Position numbers and translations under genes: made by a program. DNA of 64,000 nt. Origin: Oceanirhabdus sp. W0125-5. Lineage in GTDB: Bacteria; Bacillota; Clostridia; Clostridiales; Clostridiaceae. This document shows, piece by piece, positions 33,140 through 43,789 of the stretch (positions are counted from its first letter, which is position 1; each line of letters starts with the position of its first letter). Under the pieces are notes generated by a model. The model was not told the origin of the DNA. It made no database searches and saw only the letters and a list, made by a program, of their open reading frames with translations. The stretch lies in the NCBI RefSeq assembly GCF_027938815.1, contig NZ_CP115913.1, positions 4,436,001-4,500,000 of the forward strand, given 5' to 3'.

Positions 33140-36100
33140 TTAAAATCCATTACGTAATTTAGAAATATACTTAAAAGCACCTTTTAATTCAGCCTCATTA
33201 AATAAATGACTATTGTTAATTATTCTACTATATACATATTCTTCTCTTACTAATGAACCTAATTCGATGTATGCTTTTTGCCCAACTTCTAGAAATTGTT
33301 CTGCATGGTACCCTTCATGCAACAAATCAATTACACCCGGTTTCTTTTGTATATAAATTGTTCCTTTGGAATAATCAAATCCAGCCGCTTTATTTCCAGT
33401 CAATATTTTGCCTTTTTTATCAACTACAACATCAATTCCCTTGCTTTTCATTTGTTTTTTATAATTTCTTATTTCCTTTGTAGTCGCTATTCTCTCTCCA
33501 TTATCGAAAAATTCATTTTGTTTAAGCCTATTATCCATAGATATAGAACTTTCTGCAACTTGACTACTCTTAGGTTTACTCTTAGGTTTACTCTTTGCTG
33601 TACTCTCTGGCAACATTCTACTCGGCTCAGTAATTCGATTATCAGCTTCTATTGATATTCCATTTTTGTCTGAATATATCTCTATTTCTCTATTCTTATA
33701 TGTGTTATTATCTACTAGAGCTTTAGATCCTGTTGTTTGAGTGGCATCTTTTATGGATTTCTCAGCAATATCTGTACTTTCTTCCACTGATTTTCCTGTA
33801 ATCTTTTTGATTAAATCATCATCTATTCCGATTTTCTTTAATCCTTTTGCTACAGCCATTGATCCATATTTGTCAATTATTTTTCCTATTCCACTTCCTA
33901 TTAGATCTCCTATAAATCCTCCAGCAAAATCTTTTATTGCTTTCTTTCTGGAATAATTTGATCCTTGATGTAGGGCATTTGCCATTACATCCCCTACGGC
34001 TGCAAATGCTGCTTTTCCTAATACTCCTCCTGGGGTTTTCCATGGTATTAACGCTTCTGCTGCTGATCTTCCTACTTGCCACCAGTTTACTTCATCAAAT
34101 GACTTATCTAAATCTCCTTTTGTTACTGGATTAAAGAAGTAATTCATTGTTACTTGCATCATTAAATCAGCTGCTCCACCTGCTCCTGCTTTTATTAATA
34201 ATGGCAGTATTGGTATGTTTCCACTTGGATCCCTATATTTTAATGGATTTCCTTGTGCATACGAATATAGATTTCTACTTAATGGATTTTTTATTTCCCC
34301 TAACACTGTATCCTGCTGTATAAACTGACTTGTGTTAAAGTCATAGTATCTTGCCCTTAGATACAACATTCTTCCTTCTATATCATGCATTTCACCTGTA
34401 TATCCGTAGTAGCTATTTGTTAGTCTTGCGTTCTTCGCTACTGGTGAAATTGGTTCTCCATATGGTGCAAACCTGTTATTATCTATTATTGATGCGTTCA
34501 TGTTTGTTATTGCTATTGTACTTCCTATTGCATCTTGTAGATAATATAGAGGATTATTTGGTTTTCCTTCTACTTTTACTAGGTCTTCTACTCCTATTCG
34601 CTCTAACCCGTAAGTATATGCTGCTCTGTAGTTGTCTTCTTTGTCTTTTGTCATCAACACTTGGGTATATTCTTGGTTGATGTCGTTGACATATTTTGTT
34701 ACTTCAAAGACTTCTGGGTTGGTCATGTCTATTCCTGCTGGTAGTTGCGTATCTCCTGGATTGTTTGGATCTATTTTGCCATTCTTATACCACCCTAGGT
34801 GTTTTCCGTTGTTGCCTTTTGATTTATCTTTATTTTTGCCTTTTGCCCAGCCTTTGCCTTGTTCTTTTTCATTTTTGTCTTGGCCGTTGTTAGTTTTGTC
34901 TTTGTCTTGGCCGTTCCCTTTATTTTCGTTGCTGTTGCCATTTTCTTTATTGCTATTTCCGTTACCGTTGTTATTACTGTTTCCATTTCCATTATTGTTG
35001 CTGTTTCCGTTGCCGTTGTTGTTACTGTTTCCATTTCCATTATTACTGCTGTTTCCGTTACTGTTGCTATTTCCATTTTCTTTGTCGTTGTTTCCGGAGT
35101 TTCCGTTGTTATTGTCTTTGTTATCGTTACTGTTGGAATTTCCGTTATTGTTGCTGTTTCCTTTGTCTTCGTCTTTACTACTACTGTTTCCGTTGTCTTT
35201 GGGGTCTTCTTCGGAGTCATTGCTGCTTCCTTTGTCTTCTTCTTTGTCAGAGTTTCCTGAGCTGCTGTTTCCTCCGCTGTTTCCGCTGTTGTTACCACCA
35301 CTGTTGCCGTTATCTTTGGAGTTACCCGTGTTATCTTTGTTTCCACCTTTTGCTGCTACTATTTTCATGTTTGGAACTGAGACCTTTTGGTTAACTTTTT
35401 GGAATGAGTAGAATTTTTGTGCTTTGACTAAATAGGAAGTTGTTTTATTTTTTCCTTTTGCTTTTTCATTCTTATTTTCATTCCCTTTTCCATTGTTAGT
35501 TTTCCCGTTTGTGTTATCTTTATTGTAGCCTGGGAATTCTGCTGGGTCTTGTAGTCTTTCTCCTTCTTCTACTGGTGGTTTGACTAGTGGGTATTGGCTG
35601 TAGGTTCTCCATAGTCTATTTCCTTCTCCGTCGTAGCCGTATGTGAAGACTTTTCCGTTGTGAATTACTATTTCTTCTAGTTGGTTTTCGTAGTTGTAAT
35701 AGTAGTAGTCTGCTACTTCACTTTTTTGTTCTGCCATTTTAAGTAATTCTTCTTCGTTTATTTCTTCTCCGTTTTCTAGGGCTTCTGCTTTTATTGATGC
35801 TATTTGTTCTTGTATGTTTTGGTCTTTTTCTTCTCCTTCTAATATTCTTTGTGTTCTGTTTCCGTTTTGGTCGTATCTGTATTTTCTTGTTATTTGTCCG
35901 TTTTCTTTTTCTGTTACCATTCTGTTTGCAGAGTTATACTCGTAGGTATATGTTTTTGATTCTCCGTTTTCTATGATGGTTTTCTTTGTTATGTTTCCTG
36001 CTCCGTCATATTGGTAGTGATATTCTGCGTTATTGTCTCCGCTTTCTACCATGGATTTTACTGTGTTGTTTTTGTAGTAGGTATATTCTCTTCTGTAGTG

Positions 36101-39100
36101 CTTGTCCTCATCGTATCTGTCTTCGAGAATTTTGTTTCCTGCTCCGTCGTATTGATATATGAGTTTGAGAACTTCTTTTCCTTCTTGGTCTGTGTTTGTT
36201 ATTTGTTTTGTTCTGTTCTGCTCATCATATTCGTACTTTGTTGTTATTCCATTTGGTAGTGATGTACTTTCTCTTCTTCCTTGTTGGTCATAGGTATAGG
36301 TTGTTTTTCTTCCTTCTCTATCTATAACTCCTGTCATTCTGTCATGGTGATCATACTGATATGTTACGAATTTTCCGTCTGGATATATTAATTTGGTCTT
36401 TCTTCCTTTTTCGTCATATTGGTATGATACTTCTTCTCCACTGTAGTCTGATACGTATGTTAATCTTCCAAAGTCATCATATTGGTAGTTTGATACTCCA
36501 TTGTTGTCTTTCATTGCTATTTTTCTGTCATTTTCATCGTATGCGTATTCTACTGTGCTTTCGTCTGGATAGATTATTTTATCAAGTCTGTTAAATTGGT
36601 CGTATTCATAGTCTATTATGTTTCCGTCACCTTTGATCAATTTATCTACTTGTCCTAATAATGTGTATTCAAACTCTTTTGTTTCTCCTAGTGGGTTTGT
36701 GAATTTCTTTAAAAGTCCTGCTTCGTTATAGGAATATCTTGATACGTTATTGTTTCCATCTGTCATTGTTTCCAGATTTCCATCTTTGTAGTATGTGTAT
36801 CTTGTTATATTTCCTTCTGGGTCTTGGACTTTTATTAGTCTGTTCAGGTTATCATATTCATAATATGTTGTATTATTGTTTCCGTCTGTTATGCTTGTAG
36901 TGTTTCCGTTCTTGTCATAGCCTATGCCTGATGTGTTCCCATTTGGATCTATTATGCTATCCACTCTGTTTAGTGGGTCATAATTGTATTGGTACTTTTG
37001 TCCTTTTGGGTCTATCATTGATATTTTGTTATTGTTTTCGTCATATCCGTATGTTGTTTTATTTCCTAGTGAGTCTAACATTTCTGTCAGATTGTTTGTT
37101 CCATCATATTTGAAGTTATATGTTATGTTGTTTGAGTTTTCTATTTGTGCTATATTCCCCATTGGATCGTAGTCAATCTTTGTTAGTTTATTTTCTGGAT
37201 CTATAACACTTGTTATTCTGTCTAGCTCATCATAATCATATGTTGTTACTTTTCCATCTGGCATTGTTTTTGTTTTAAGGTTTCCGAAGAAGTCATAGGT
37301 ATATGCTGTTGTGTGTATTCCTTCTTCTGTTTTTGATAGAAGTCTATGCATGCTGTCATAAGTGTATTCTGTTGTCTCTCCAGCATTGTTATACATTTTT
37401 TCAATGTTTCCACTAATAGCATTATAAACAAAGTTCTCTTCAAGGCCTCCTGGTTGTTTAACCTTTGTTATTCTGTGAACCTTATCATATTCATATTCTG
37501 TTACTTTACCTTCTCTGTCTATTGTCTTCCACAGATCACCGTTATCATAGTATTCCATTATTGTTGAGTTTCCTTCGTTATCAACAACACTCTTTAATGC
37601 ATCGTTTGAGTTATAATCGTATACTGTTATTAACCCTTTTGCATCCTTTATTTGGTCAAGTCTTCCCATGGAATCGTAGTGATAGTTTGTTGTTTCCTGT
37701 AAAGCATTTGTTACACTTTCAACTTTATTTAAGCTGTTATAAGCGTACTGTGTTTTGTTTCCTCTAGGATCTTGGATTGTTTTTAAATACCCTCCTGGAT
37801 GATAATCGTATTCTGTTGTGTTTCCTCTTTCATCTGTTAATGTTTTTAGATTGTTTAAGGCATCATAGGTATACTCTTTTGAGTAGCCATTCTCGTTTAT
37901 TATCCTTCTTACAAGATTGTTTTCATCATACTTGTATTCTCTTGTGTTTCCAAGTGGATCCTGTATTTTTGTAAGGTTTCCTACTGCATCGTATTCATAG
38001 TTATATACTCTGTCTCCAGGGCTTACTATTGTACTTACGTTGTTTAATGGATCGTAATCAATTTTTGTAACCTTGTTCTCTGGGTCTATTATTTCCGTTA
38101 CTCTTCCTCTACCGTCATATGAGTATCTTGTTATGTTTGAATCCATTCCTTTTATTGCTGTAACTTGATCTAGGTTATTATAAGTAAATACTTTTTCTCT
38201 TCCAAGTACGTCTCCAATTTTTTCTACTCTTCCAAGTTGGTCATAGGTATACACTGTTTTGTTTCCTACACTATCGGTTACAAGCTCTGGTTTACTCATC
38301 ACGTTGTAATCTATTGTGAATTCAATTCCTGCTCTGTCTTTAAAGCCTGTTACTCTGTTTAATCCGTCATATTGGAACTCTTTCTTTTCTCCATTTGGAT
38401 ACAATATAGTCTTTAAGTTATTATCATCATAGTAACTATATTTTACAGGTTCTTCATTAGCAGTTCTTACTTCTTTTAGTCTTCCTCTAGGGTCATAATC
38501 ATAAGTTGTGGTATTTCCCATTGGATCAGTGAAATGTTTAAGTTGTCCTCTTTCATCATAAAAATATGAATATGAAGTGTTCTCTTTAGGTATTCTCACT
38601 GTATCAGTTCTGTTCAGGGCATCGTATTGTAAGATTGTCTCATTATTCTTTCCATCTGTAACCTTTTTTACATTTCCATCTTCATCATAATCATATTGAA
38701 TTGTATTGTTTAGTGGGTCAATAACTTTGGATACTTTATTTAGTTCATTGTATTCATAAGTAGTTATTCCACCTTTTTCATCTTTAACTGTTTTAAGGTT
38801 TCCATTCTCATCATAAGTGAATTCTCTTTTGTAGGAAATCATATCTGCAGCATATGCACTTACTCCTACAGCTATTTCATTAGTTGAAGTTTTCTCCTCT
38901 TCTGATTCTTCAAGAGCTAATGCAATATTTAAAGAATCATAAATATCTGTTATAGGTTCATCAAGTGAAGCTATTTGTACTCCCACTACTCCCACTTGTG
39001 CTGATACATTGTTTGCACTTGAAGTGTTATTCTTAACCTTCTCTTTTATTCCACTTAGTTTACCATCCTGTAAATACTCATAATCGTATATTGCTGCTTC

Positions 39101-42100
39101 ATTTTCGTTTATGGTTTTGACTCTTCCACCATCTGTATATTGAATTTTTGTTTTCTTATTTCCTGGTTCCTCAATAGATGTTACTCTGTTCAATGAGTCA
39201 TATGTGTAGCTAATATACTGGTCATCTGGCAGTATTTGCTTTTTAAGTGCTCCCATATCATTGTAATGATACTCAGTTTCTACATTCTCAGAGTTGCTTA
39301 CAACCACTTTGTTTCGATTATAGTCATAAAGATACTCAGTCCAATCTCCATCTTTTTCACTTGCTTTAATTATGTTTCCTTGTGCATCATAATCATATGT
39401 TACTGATGGAGATGTATCTTCATGCTGCCACACTTCTTTTACCTGGTTCATTTTATTGTATACATACTTTGTGGTAAATTTTTTCTGGTCTTCTATTGAT
39501 AAAACATTTCCATTACCATCATAGGCATATGTTACTGTTTCCAAGTATGGATCTGTGATTGTTTTTACTCTTCCATTCTTATCATAGTCATACTCGAATG
39601 AAATAAAGCTTCCATCAACTTTCCTGCTTGATGTCTCACTTTTTCTATTTCCATTTTGGTCGTAAGTGTAGCTTGTATATCTTTCTGTGTCATTATCTCC
39701 TGGATACTTGGTATTAATAATGTTTCCATTTCTGTCATAGGTTATTTTCGTATCCTGATTCATTGGAGTATTAATTCCTGTTAATCTTCCAAGAGTATCA
39801 TAGTAGTATGTGTTTTTATTTTTATTTATATCTTCTATAATCTGTTTACGTGGATATTCACTATTATCAATGAATGTTTCAACTTTATCTGGATCCTTTA
39901 CATAGGATAATAATCCTTCTCTTGTAAAAGTGTAATCAGTTACTACTTCTTTTTTTGTTCCATTCTCATTAATATAACTTATCACCTTATCTAGATTGTT
40001 GTTTCCATCGTAATAATATCTCTTTTCATTTCCTTCAAAATCCTTTACATATTCAGTAAGGTAGCCATTCTTATATCTGTACTCAGTATATTTATCATTT
40101 GGTTTTATATATTTAGTTACATACCCTAAATCGTTATATTTATAGTTATGAGTATTTCTCATTCTATCAATAAATTTGATTAAATCTCCTGTTGTGGAGT
40201 CATATATATAGTTTTCAACCTTCTTGTCAGGATACATCTTTCTTATAGTCTTAAATTTATCATTAAATTCAAATTCATATTCAAGGTCTCTTGCATCTGT
40301 GAAAAAAGTAATCCTATCTTCATATCTTAAGGATACTTCATTTTTTTCTCCATCTTCCTGACTTGAAACTCTACCATTATTATCATAAGTATTTATTAGT
40401 AATGTATTCCTCTCTGGTAGTGTTATATTGTTAACTCTCCCTTTACTGTCATATGAATAAGTAGTTGTCTTATTTTCCATATCAGAAAAAGTTGAAAGTC
40501 TGTTACTTCCCTGTTCATATGAGAATTCAATATATGTTCTATCTGGAAGTGATACTCTCTTTATATTTCCAACCCACTGTCCTTCTGTGTAATACTCAAA
40601 ACTTATTTTTCTGTTTACAGGATCTTTGATTAGATTCTGCCAATGATTATTATCATATTCAACAGTTATTTCATTATTATTTCTATCTTTTATTGAAGTT
40701 AATAATCCGCTCTCCTTATCAAATTCATATCTTGAATTATCAGGATATTTTAACTCATAATATGTTCCTTTATCATAAAGAACTTCATATCCTTCAATAG
40801 TAGGCTTGTACTCATTACTTCCACTGTTTTGATAGTATATTCTAGCTCCATCACCTGTGTTGTATCCTATTTTTCCATCTTCGTAGAAAAATAAATATTT
40901 ATTTAAACTGTAATCCCATGAATCCCCTATTGGACTTTTTCTGTTTTCAACAGTTGAGCTGAAACTTCTAGTGAAATCTAAAATATTGTTATATACATTA
41001 AAAGAAAAATCATTCTTCCTATATAAAAATGCTCCAGTATTAGAATTAATATATTGACCAACCATATCTGCATTTTTAATATATGTACCAGATAAAAAGT
41101 CTTTCATCTCCATATCTTTTGTAACTGTATCTGGTTGCATATAATTTAAAGGCTCTTCTTTCTCTGTATAGATAAATAGTTTCTGACCAACTATTAGCTT
41201 TTCACTTTGTAAATTGTTAAGCTCTTTAATTTCTGTGTATCTTCTTCCATCATCCAAGTAATGTTTTGCTATTCTTCTTAAGGTATCACCTGGCTGCACC
41301 TGATATACAATGAATTTATTTGAAGTATATGTTTCATTAAGAACCTCCTCATAGGTTCCTTCTACTTCTCCTTCTTCATCTGTTATTTCATTTTCAACAA
41401 GAACTTGTCCACCTTCTTCTCCAGGCAGACCCTCTTCTGGAACCTCTGGTTCAACATAGTTATATACTTTTACATTTGCTTCAAGCCAATAAGCCTTATC
41501 CATTTCTGGCTCAAACTTATCTGTTTCCCACTGAAAACTTGTAAAATCTTCTTCTGTAATAGTTACCTCATTTCCATCAGGCATGAATCTATATGTAATC
41601 TCTGCTTTATTTTTCTCTGATTCTTCCCACTCAAGTGTATTTTTTCCGTAAGCAGTTCCATTATCTTTGATTCCACTTCTTTCAAAAATCAGCTCAAGCT
41701 CACCTGCTTCTGGTGGTTCTATTGGACCTGGTTCTTCTGTCTCTTTTTCTTTATAGTTGATTATTATGTGAGGCTTCATATCCTCTGTTCCTTTTGAGTA
41801 ATCTGTAGAATAGAACACGTCCCCTTGATTAACCTCATTACTCATAACAAGAACTAATCCGTTATTATCATTATTCTCTACCCAATGCTGAACTATCTCA
41901 TTAATATTCCAAGAATAATGGCCTACTGGATCTTTAATAATAGCACTTGCATATGGACGACCTGAATCCCAATCAGGCTGACCTCTTTTATACTCATTAT
42001 CTGGATAGTCATTCCAAAAAACATGTCCACCAAATTCCTCAGTAGTTCTATATGCATAAATAGTGCTTTCTTCATTTGCCCAAGAAGTATATTTATATAA

Positions 42101-43267
42101 GATCAATTGTGCTGTGTCAATTTCTACATCTCCATAGATTTCAGCTGGAAGATTAAATTTTATAAGCCCTCTTGTTCTTTTCTTTAAATACTTCCCATTT
42201 GTACTTGCTATTCCATCATCATATCCAACATAAATCATAGAAGCATCTTCTTGTGAATAATCTGTTGGACCTTCCTGAACGTAAGTATCATAGATATCTC
42301 CACTAGGAATTTTAACTGTTGGGTCAATGGACACTGGATATACCCTCATTGGATCCTTTAGCCATTCTTCATCAACAGTTAGCTTAATTTCGTATTTATC
42401 TGCTTTTTTCTCTAATGTTAATTCTAATTTTTCACTTGTATTACCTTCCCTGTCCTTCATATAAGGAGCTGAAATAGCGAAGATTACTTCTTTAGTATCT
42501 TTTTTTAATGCTAGTATTCTATTATTTTGTAGTTTTAATTCTAAATCTTCACTAATGTTTAGTTCATAGTAGAATTGATTATTTTCTGTGTAGTTGTACA
42601 GTACAATATCCTCTTTTACAGATGTATTATTTACTGTATATAGATAGTCAACTAAAGGTGATTCTCCACCATATATTATTTGACTTCCTTCAACAGCCAT
42701 ATACCTTGTATCTGCTTTTTTTGGTGTTTTAATTATATAGCTTCCATCCTTTTGAATCTTGATATCTGGATTATTATTCTTTCCATTTTTAAAACTTACA
42801 TCAAAGATTCCTCTTTCATTCTTATATACCTTTTCATTTTTGTTCTTTGAAAGGTTAATAAGATTATTTTTAATATCCACGAATTTACCTGATTCTTTTA
42901 TATGAATAGGCTCAAGAAAAATTACATTTGAAACAGTTCCATCATCATTTTTGTATGATTTACTGTTGAATGTTCTTTTCTCATTTATTTCTTTCTTATT
43001 TTTCCACCTTTCTAGTTTTTCTTCGTTTTTCTTTAATCCTGGTGGTATTTTTACAATTCTTTCGTTTTTAACTTCCTTCTTCTCAGGTTTAAATTTACTT
43101 TTTCCATTTTGCTTCTTGTTGCTTTGAAACTCTATTTCCTTATTTTGAATTTTACCTTTCCCTCTTTCCATATTTTCCGATAGGGCAAATACTGCCGTAG
43201 AATTAAATTCTATAAACAGTATTAAACATAAAAAGATGGAAAGAATACGTATACTTTTTTTCTTCAT
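33140..43267 (-). CDS. giant secreted Rhs/WapA-type polymorphic toxin with metallopeptidase tip
   Basis: 3375 residues. A signal peptide (MKKKSIRILSIFLCLILFIE..AVFA) is followed by a DNRLRE domain at about 315-500, as in WapA; a LysM wall-binding domain at about 655-700 (VQPGDTLRRIAKHYLDD); a DUF6531-like start of the Rhs part near 740; dozens of YD repeats from about 840 to 2540; an Asn/Gly/Ser-rich linker at about 2640-2795; the Rhs core signature ending GNPLKYRDPSGN near 3012; a Gly-rich pretoxin region; the PSRMLPES boundary; and a C-terminal zincin with HEGYH (His3317, Glu3318, His3321), a metallopeptidase-type toxin. An upstream ATG at 43327 is less likely because AAAGGAGAG lies just before the ATG at 43267. 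It acts as a contact-delivered surface toxin; its tip is interchangeable with the displaced modules downstream. Confidence 0.93.
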   Translation of the reverse strand: MKKKSIRILSIFLCLILFIEFNSTAVFALSENMERGKGKIQNKEIEFQSNKKQNGKSKFKPEKKEVKNERIVKIPPGLKKNEEKLERWKNKKEINEKRTFNSKSYKNDDGTVSNVIFLEPIHIKESGKFVDIKNNLINLSKNKNEKVYKNERGIFDVSFKNGKNNNPDIKIQKDGSYIIKTPKKADTRYMAVEGSQIIYGGESPLVDYLYTVNNTSVKEDIVLYNYTENNQFYYELNISEDLELKLQNNRILALKKDTKEVIFAISAPYMKDREGNTSEKLELTLEKKADKYEIKLTVDEEWLKDPMRVYPVSIDPTVKIPSGDIYDTYVQEGPTDYSQEDASMIYVGYDDGIASTNGKYLKKRTRGLIKFNLPAEIYGDVEIDTAQLILYKYTSWANEESTIYAYRTTEEFGGHVFWNDYPDNEYKRGQPDWDSGRPYASAIIKDPVGHYSWNINEIVQHWVENNDNNGLVLVMSNEVNQGDVFYSTDYSKGTEDMKPHIIINYKEKETEEPGPIEPPEAGELELIFERSGIKDNGTAYGKNTLEWEESEKNKAEITYRFMPDGNEVTITEEDFTSFQWETDKFEPEMDKAYWLEANVKVYNYVEPEVPEEGLPGEEGGQVLVENEITDEEGEVEGTYEEVLNETYTSNKFIVYQVQPGDTLRRIAKHYLDDGRRYTEIKELNNLQSEKLIVGQKLFIYTEKEEPLNYMQPDTVTKDMEMKDFLSGTYIKNADMVGQYINSNTGAFLYRKNDFSFNVYNNILDFTRSFSSTVENRKSPIGDSWDYSLNKYLFFYEDGKIGYNTGDGARIYYQNSGSNEYKPTIEGYEVLYDKGTYYELKYPDNSRYEFDKESGLLTSIKDRNNNEITVEYDNNHWQNLIKDPVNRKISFEYYTEGQWVGNIKRVSLPDRTYIEFSYEQGSNRLSTFSDMENKTTTYSYDSKGRVNNITLPERNTLLINTYDNNGRVSSQEDGEKNEVSLRYEDRITFFTDARDLEYEFEFNDKFKTIRKMYPDKKVENYIYDSTTGDLIKFIDRMRNTHNYKYNDLGYVTKYIKPNDKYTEYRYKNGYLTEYVKDFEGNEKRYYYDGNNNLDKVISYINENGTKKEVVTDYTFTREGLLSYVKDPDKVETFIDNSEYPRKQIIEDINKNKNTYYYDTLGRLTGINTPMNQDTKITYDRNGNIINTKYPGDNDTERYTSYTYDQNGNRKSETSSRKVDGSFISFEYDYDKNGRVKTITDPYLETVTYAYDGNGNVLSIEDQKKFTTKYVYNKMNQVKEVWQHEDTSPSVTYDYDAQGNIIKASEKDGDWTEYLYDYNRNKVVVSNSENVETEYHYNDMGALKKQILPDDQYISYTYDSLNRVTSIEEPGNKKTKIQYTDGGRVKTINENEAAIYDYEYLQDGKLSGIKEKVKNNTSSANNVSAQVGVVGVQIASLDEPITDIYDSLNIALALEESEEEKTSTNEIAVGVSAYAADMISYKREFTYDENGNLKTVKDEKGGITTYEYNELNKVSKVIDPLNNTIQYDYDEDGNVKKVTDGKNNETILQYDALNRTDTVRIPKENTSYSYFYDERGQLKHFTDPMGNTTTYDYDPRGRLKEVRTANEEPVKYSYYDDNNLKTILYPNGEKKEFQYDGLNRVTGFKDRAGIEFTIDYNVMSKPELVTDSVGNKTVYTYDQLGRVEKIGDVLGREKVFTYNNLDQVTAIKGMDSNITRYSYDGRGRVTEIIDPENKVTKIDYDPLNNVSTIVSPGDRVYNYEYDAVGNLTKIQDPLGNTREYKYDENNLVRRIINENGYSKEYTYDALNNLKTLTDERGNTTEYDYHPGGYLKTIQDPRGNKTQYAYNSLNKVESVTNALQETTNYHYDSMGRLDQIKDAKGLITVYDYNSNDALKSVVDNEGNSTIMEYYDNGDLWKTIDREGKVTEYEYDKVHRITKVKQPGGLEENFVYNAISGNIEKMYNNAGETTEYTYDSMHRLLSKTEEGIHTTAYTYDFFGNLKTKTMPDGKVTTYDYDELDRITSVIDPENKLTKIDYDPMGNIAQIENSNNITYNFKYDGTNNLTEMLDSLGNKTTYGYDENNNKISMIDPKGQKYQYNYDPLNRVDSIIDPNGNTSGIGYDKNGNTTSITDGNNNTTYYEYDNLNRLIKVQDPEGNITRYTYYKDGNLETMTDGNNNVSRYSYNEAGLLKKFTNPLGETKEFEYTLLGQVDKLIKGDGNIIDYEYDQFNRLDKIIYPDESTVEYAYDENDRKIAMKDNNGVSNYQYDDFGRLTYVSDYSGEEVSYQYDEKGRKTKLIYPDGKFVTYQYDHHDRMTGVIDREGRKTTYTYDQQGRRESTSLPNGITTKYEYDEQNRTKQITNTDQEGKEVLKLIYQYDGAGNKILEDRYDEDKHYRREYTYYKNNTVKSMVESGDNNAEYHYQYDGAGNITKKTIIENGESKTYTYEYNSANRMVTEKENGQITRKYRYDQNGNRTQRILEGEEKDQNIQEQIASIKAEALENGEEINEEELLKMAEQKSEVADYYYYNYENQLEEIVIHNGKVFTYGYDGEGNRLWRTYSQYPLVKPPVEEGERLQDPAEFPGYNKDNTNGKTNNGKGNENKNEKAKGKNKTTSYLVKAQKFYSFQKVNQKVSVPNMKIVAAKGGNKDNTGNSKDNGNSGGNNSGNSGGNSSSGNSDKEEDKGSSNDSEEDPKDNGNSSSKDEDKGNSNNNGNSNSNDNKDNNNGNSGNNDKENGNSNSNGNSSNNGNGNSNNNGNGNSNNNGNGNSNNNGNGNSNKENGNSNENKGNGQDKDKTNNGQDKNEKEQGKGWAKGKNKDKSKGNNGKHLGWYKNGKIDPNNPGDTQLPAGIDMTNPEVFEVTKYVNDINQEYTQVLMTKDKEDNYRAAYTYGLERIGVEDLVKVEGKPNNPLYYLQDAIGSTIAITNMNASIIDNNRFAPYGEPISPVAKNARLTNSYYGYTGEMHDIEGRMLYLRARYYDFNTSQFIQQDTVLGEIKNPLSRNLYSYAQGNPLKYRDPSGNIPILPLLIKAGAGGAADLMMQVTMNYFFNPVTKGDLDKSFDEVNWWQVGRSAAEALIPWKTPGGVLGKAAFAAVGDVMANALHQGSNYSRKKAIKDFAGGFIGDLIGSGIGKIIDKYGSMAVAKGLKKIGIDDDLIKKITGKSVEESTDIAEKSIKDATQTTGSKALVDNNTYKNREIEIYSDKNGISIEADNRITEPSRMLPESTAKSKPKSKPKSSQVAESSISMDNRLKQNEFFDNGERIATTKEIRNYKKQMKSKGIDVVVDKKGKILTGNKAAGFDYSKGTIYIQKKPGVIDLLHEGYHAEQFLEVGQKAYIELGSLVREEYVYSRIINNSHLFNEAELKGAFKYISKLRNGF
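34870..35335 (-). repeat. low-complexity Asn/Gly/Ser coding repeat inside the Rhs gene
   Basis: The linker consists of N-G-N-S/K-D-N runs and includes about four tandem copies of an eight-residue unit NNNGNGNS (24-bp repeats near 34950-35060). It is likely flexible, probably wall-spanning, and prone to length change by slippage. Long plus-strand frames here are antisense by-products. Confidence 0.75.
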
Positions 43268-43789
43268 ATTTCTCTCCTTTGGCATTTTTTTCTTATAAAG
43301 GATAACATTTTCCACGGTTTTTTTCAACCATTTTTAACCACATTATATATTTAATCACATTTACAAAAATCACATCATAACATTTATTTTTTTGTCGCAT
43401 TTTGCATATTTTCTTAATTTTTAATGAAATCATGGAAAACTCTAAAATATTAGCTTTTTTTTAATAATAATTAATAATATTTTAATTTTTTAAAGAAAAA
43501 AACTATGATTTACTTTTATTTAACACCTATGAAAAGTATGGAAACTCTTTTAATTTAAATACCCACATATCATATTAGTAAAATTTTTAATGTAATTATT
43601 TAATATTATTAGTTCTATTTTTTTTAACCACTTAATCTTTTTTTCATGGCACTTTTATTCCTTTTATAAAATGCTGGATTTTATTTATTTCTAGTCTCAA
43701 CATAAATTCCATGATAAAATGTATATATAATTTAAAGAATATTCTAAATATATATTTCTATAAGCATACACTTTTGAGAGGTACATACA
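43268..43789. other. AT-rich divergent intergenic region, Rhs and hypF promoters
   Basis: 520 bases between the divergent Rhs gene and hypF with no gene and no riboswitch motif that I can see. It is extremely AT-rich, with many possible -10 boxes; for hypF, TATATATAATTTAAAG near 43722 is a candidate. GAGAGG lies seven bases before the hypF ATG, and AAAGGAGAG lies before the Rhs ATG. Confidence 0.4.

Noticed and set aside
34950-35060. Regular short repeats that could look like a CRISPR array
   Set aside because: The repeats are 24-bp coding units without unique spacers, and they keep the Rhs reading frame.
34632-35411. Long plus-strand open frame rich in Leu/Phe/Pro opposite the Rhs linker
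   Set aside because: It is the antisense of the Asn/Gly/Ser-rich coding repeat, has no ribosome site and no protein-like composition.
35600-40800. Possible separate genes within the YD-repeat region
   Set aside because: All minus-strand sequence is one uninterrupted Rhs frame; plus-strand frames are short shadows of YD repeats.
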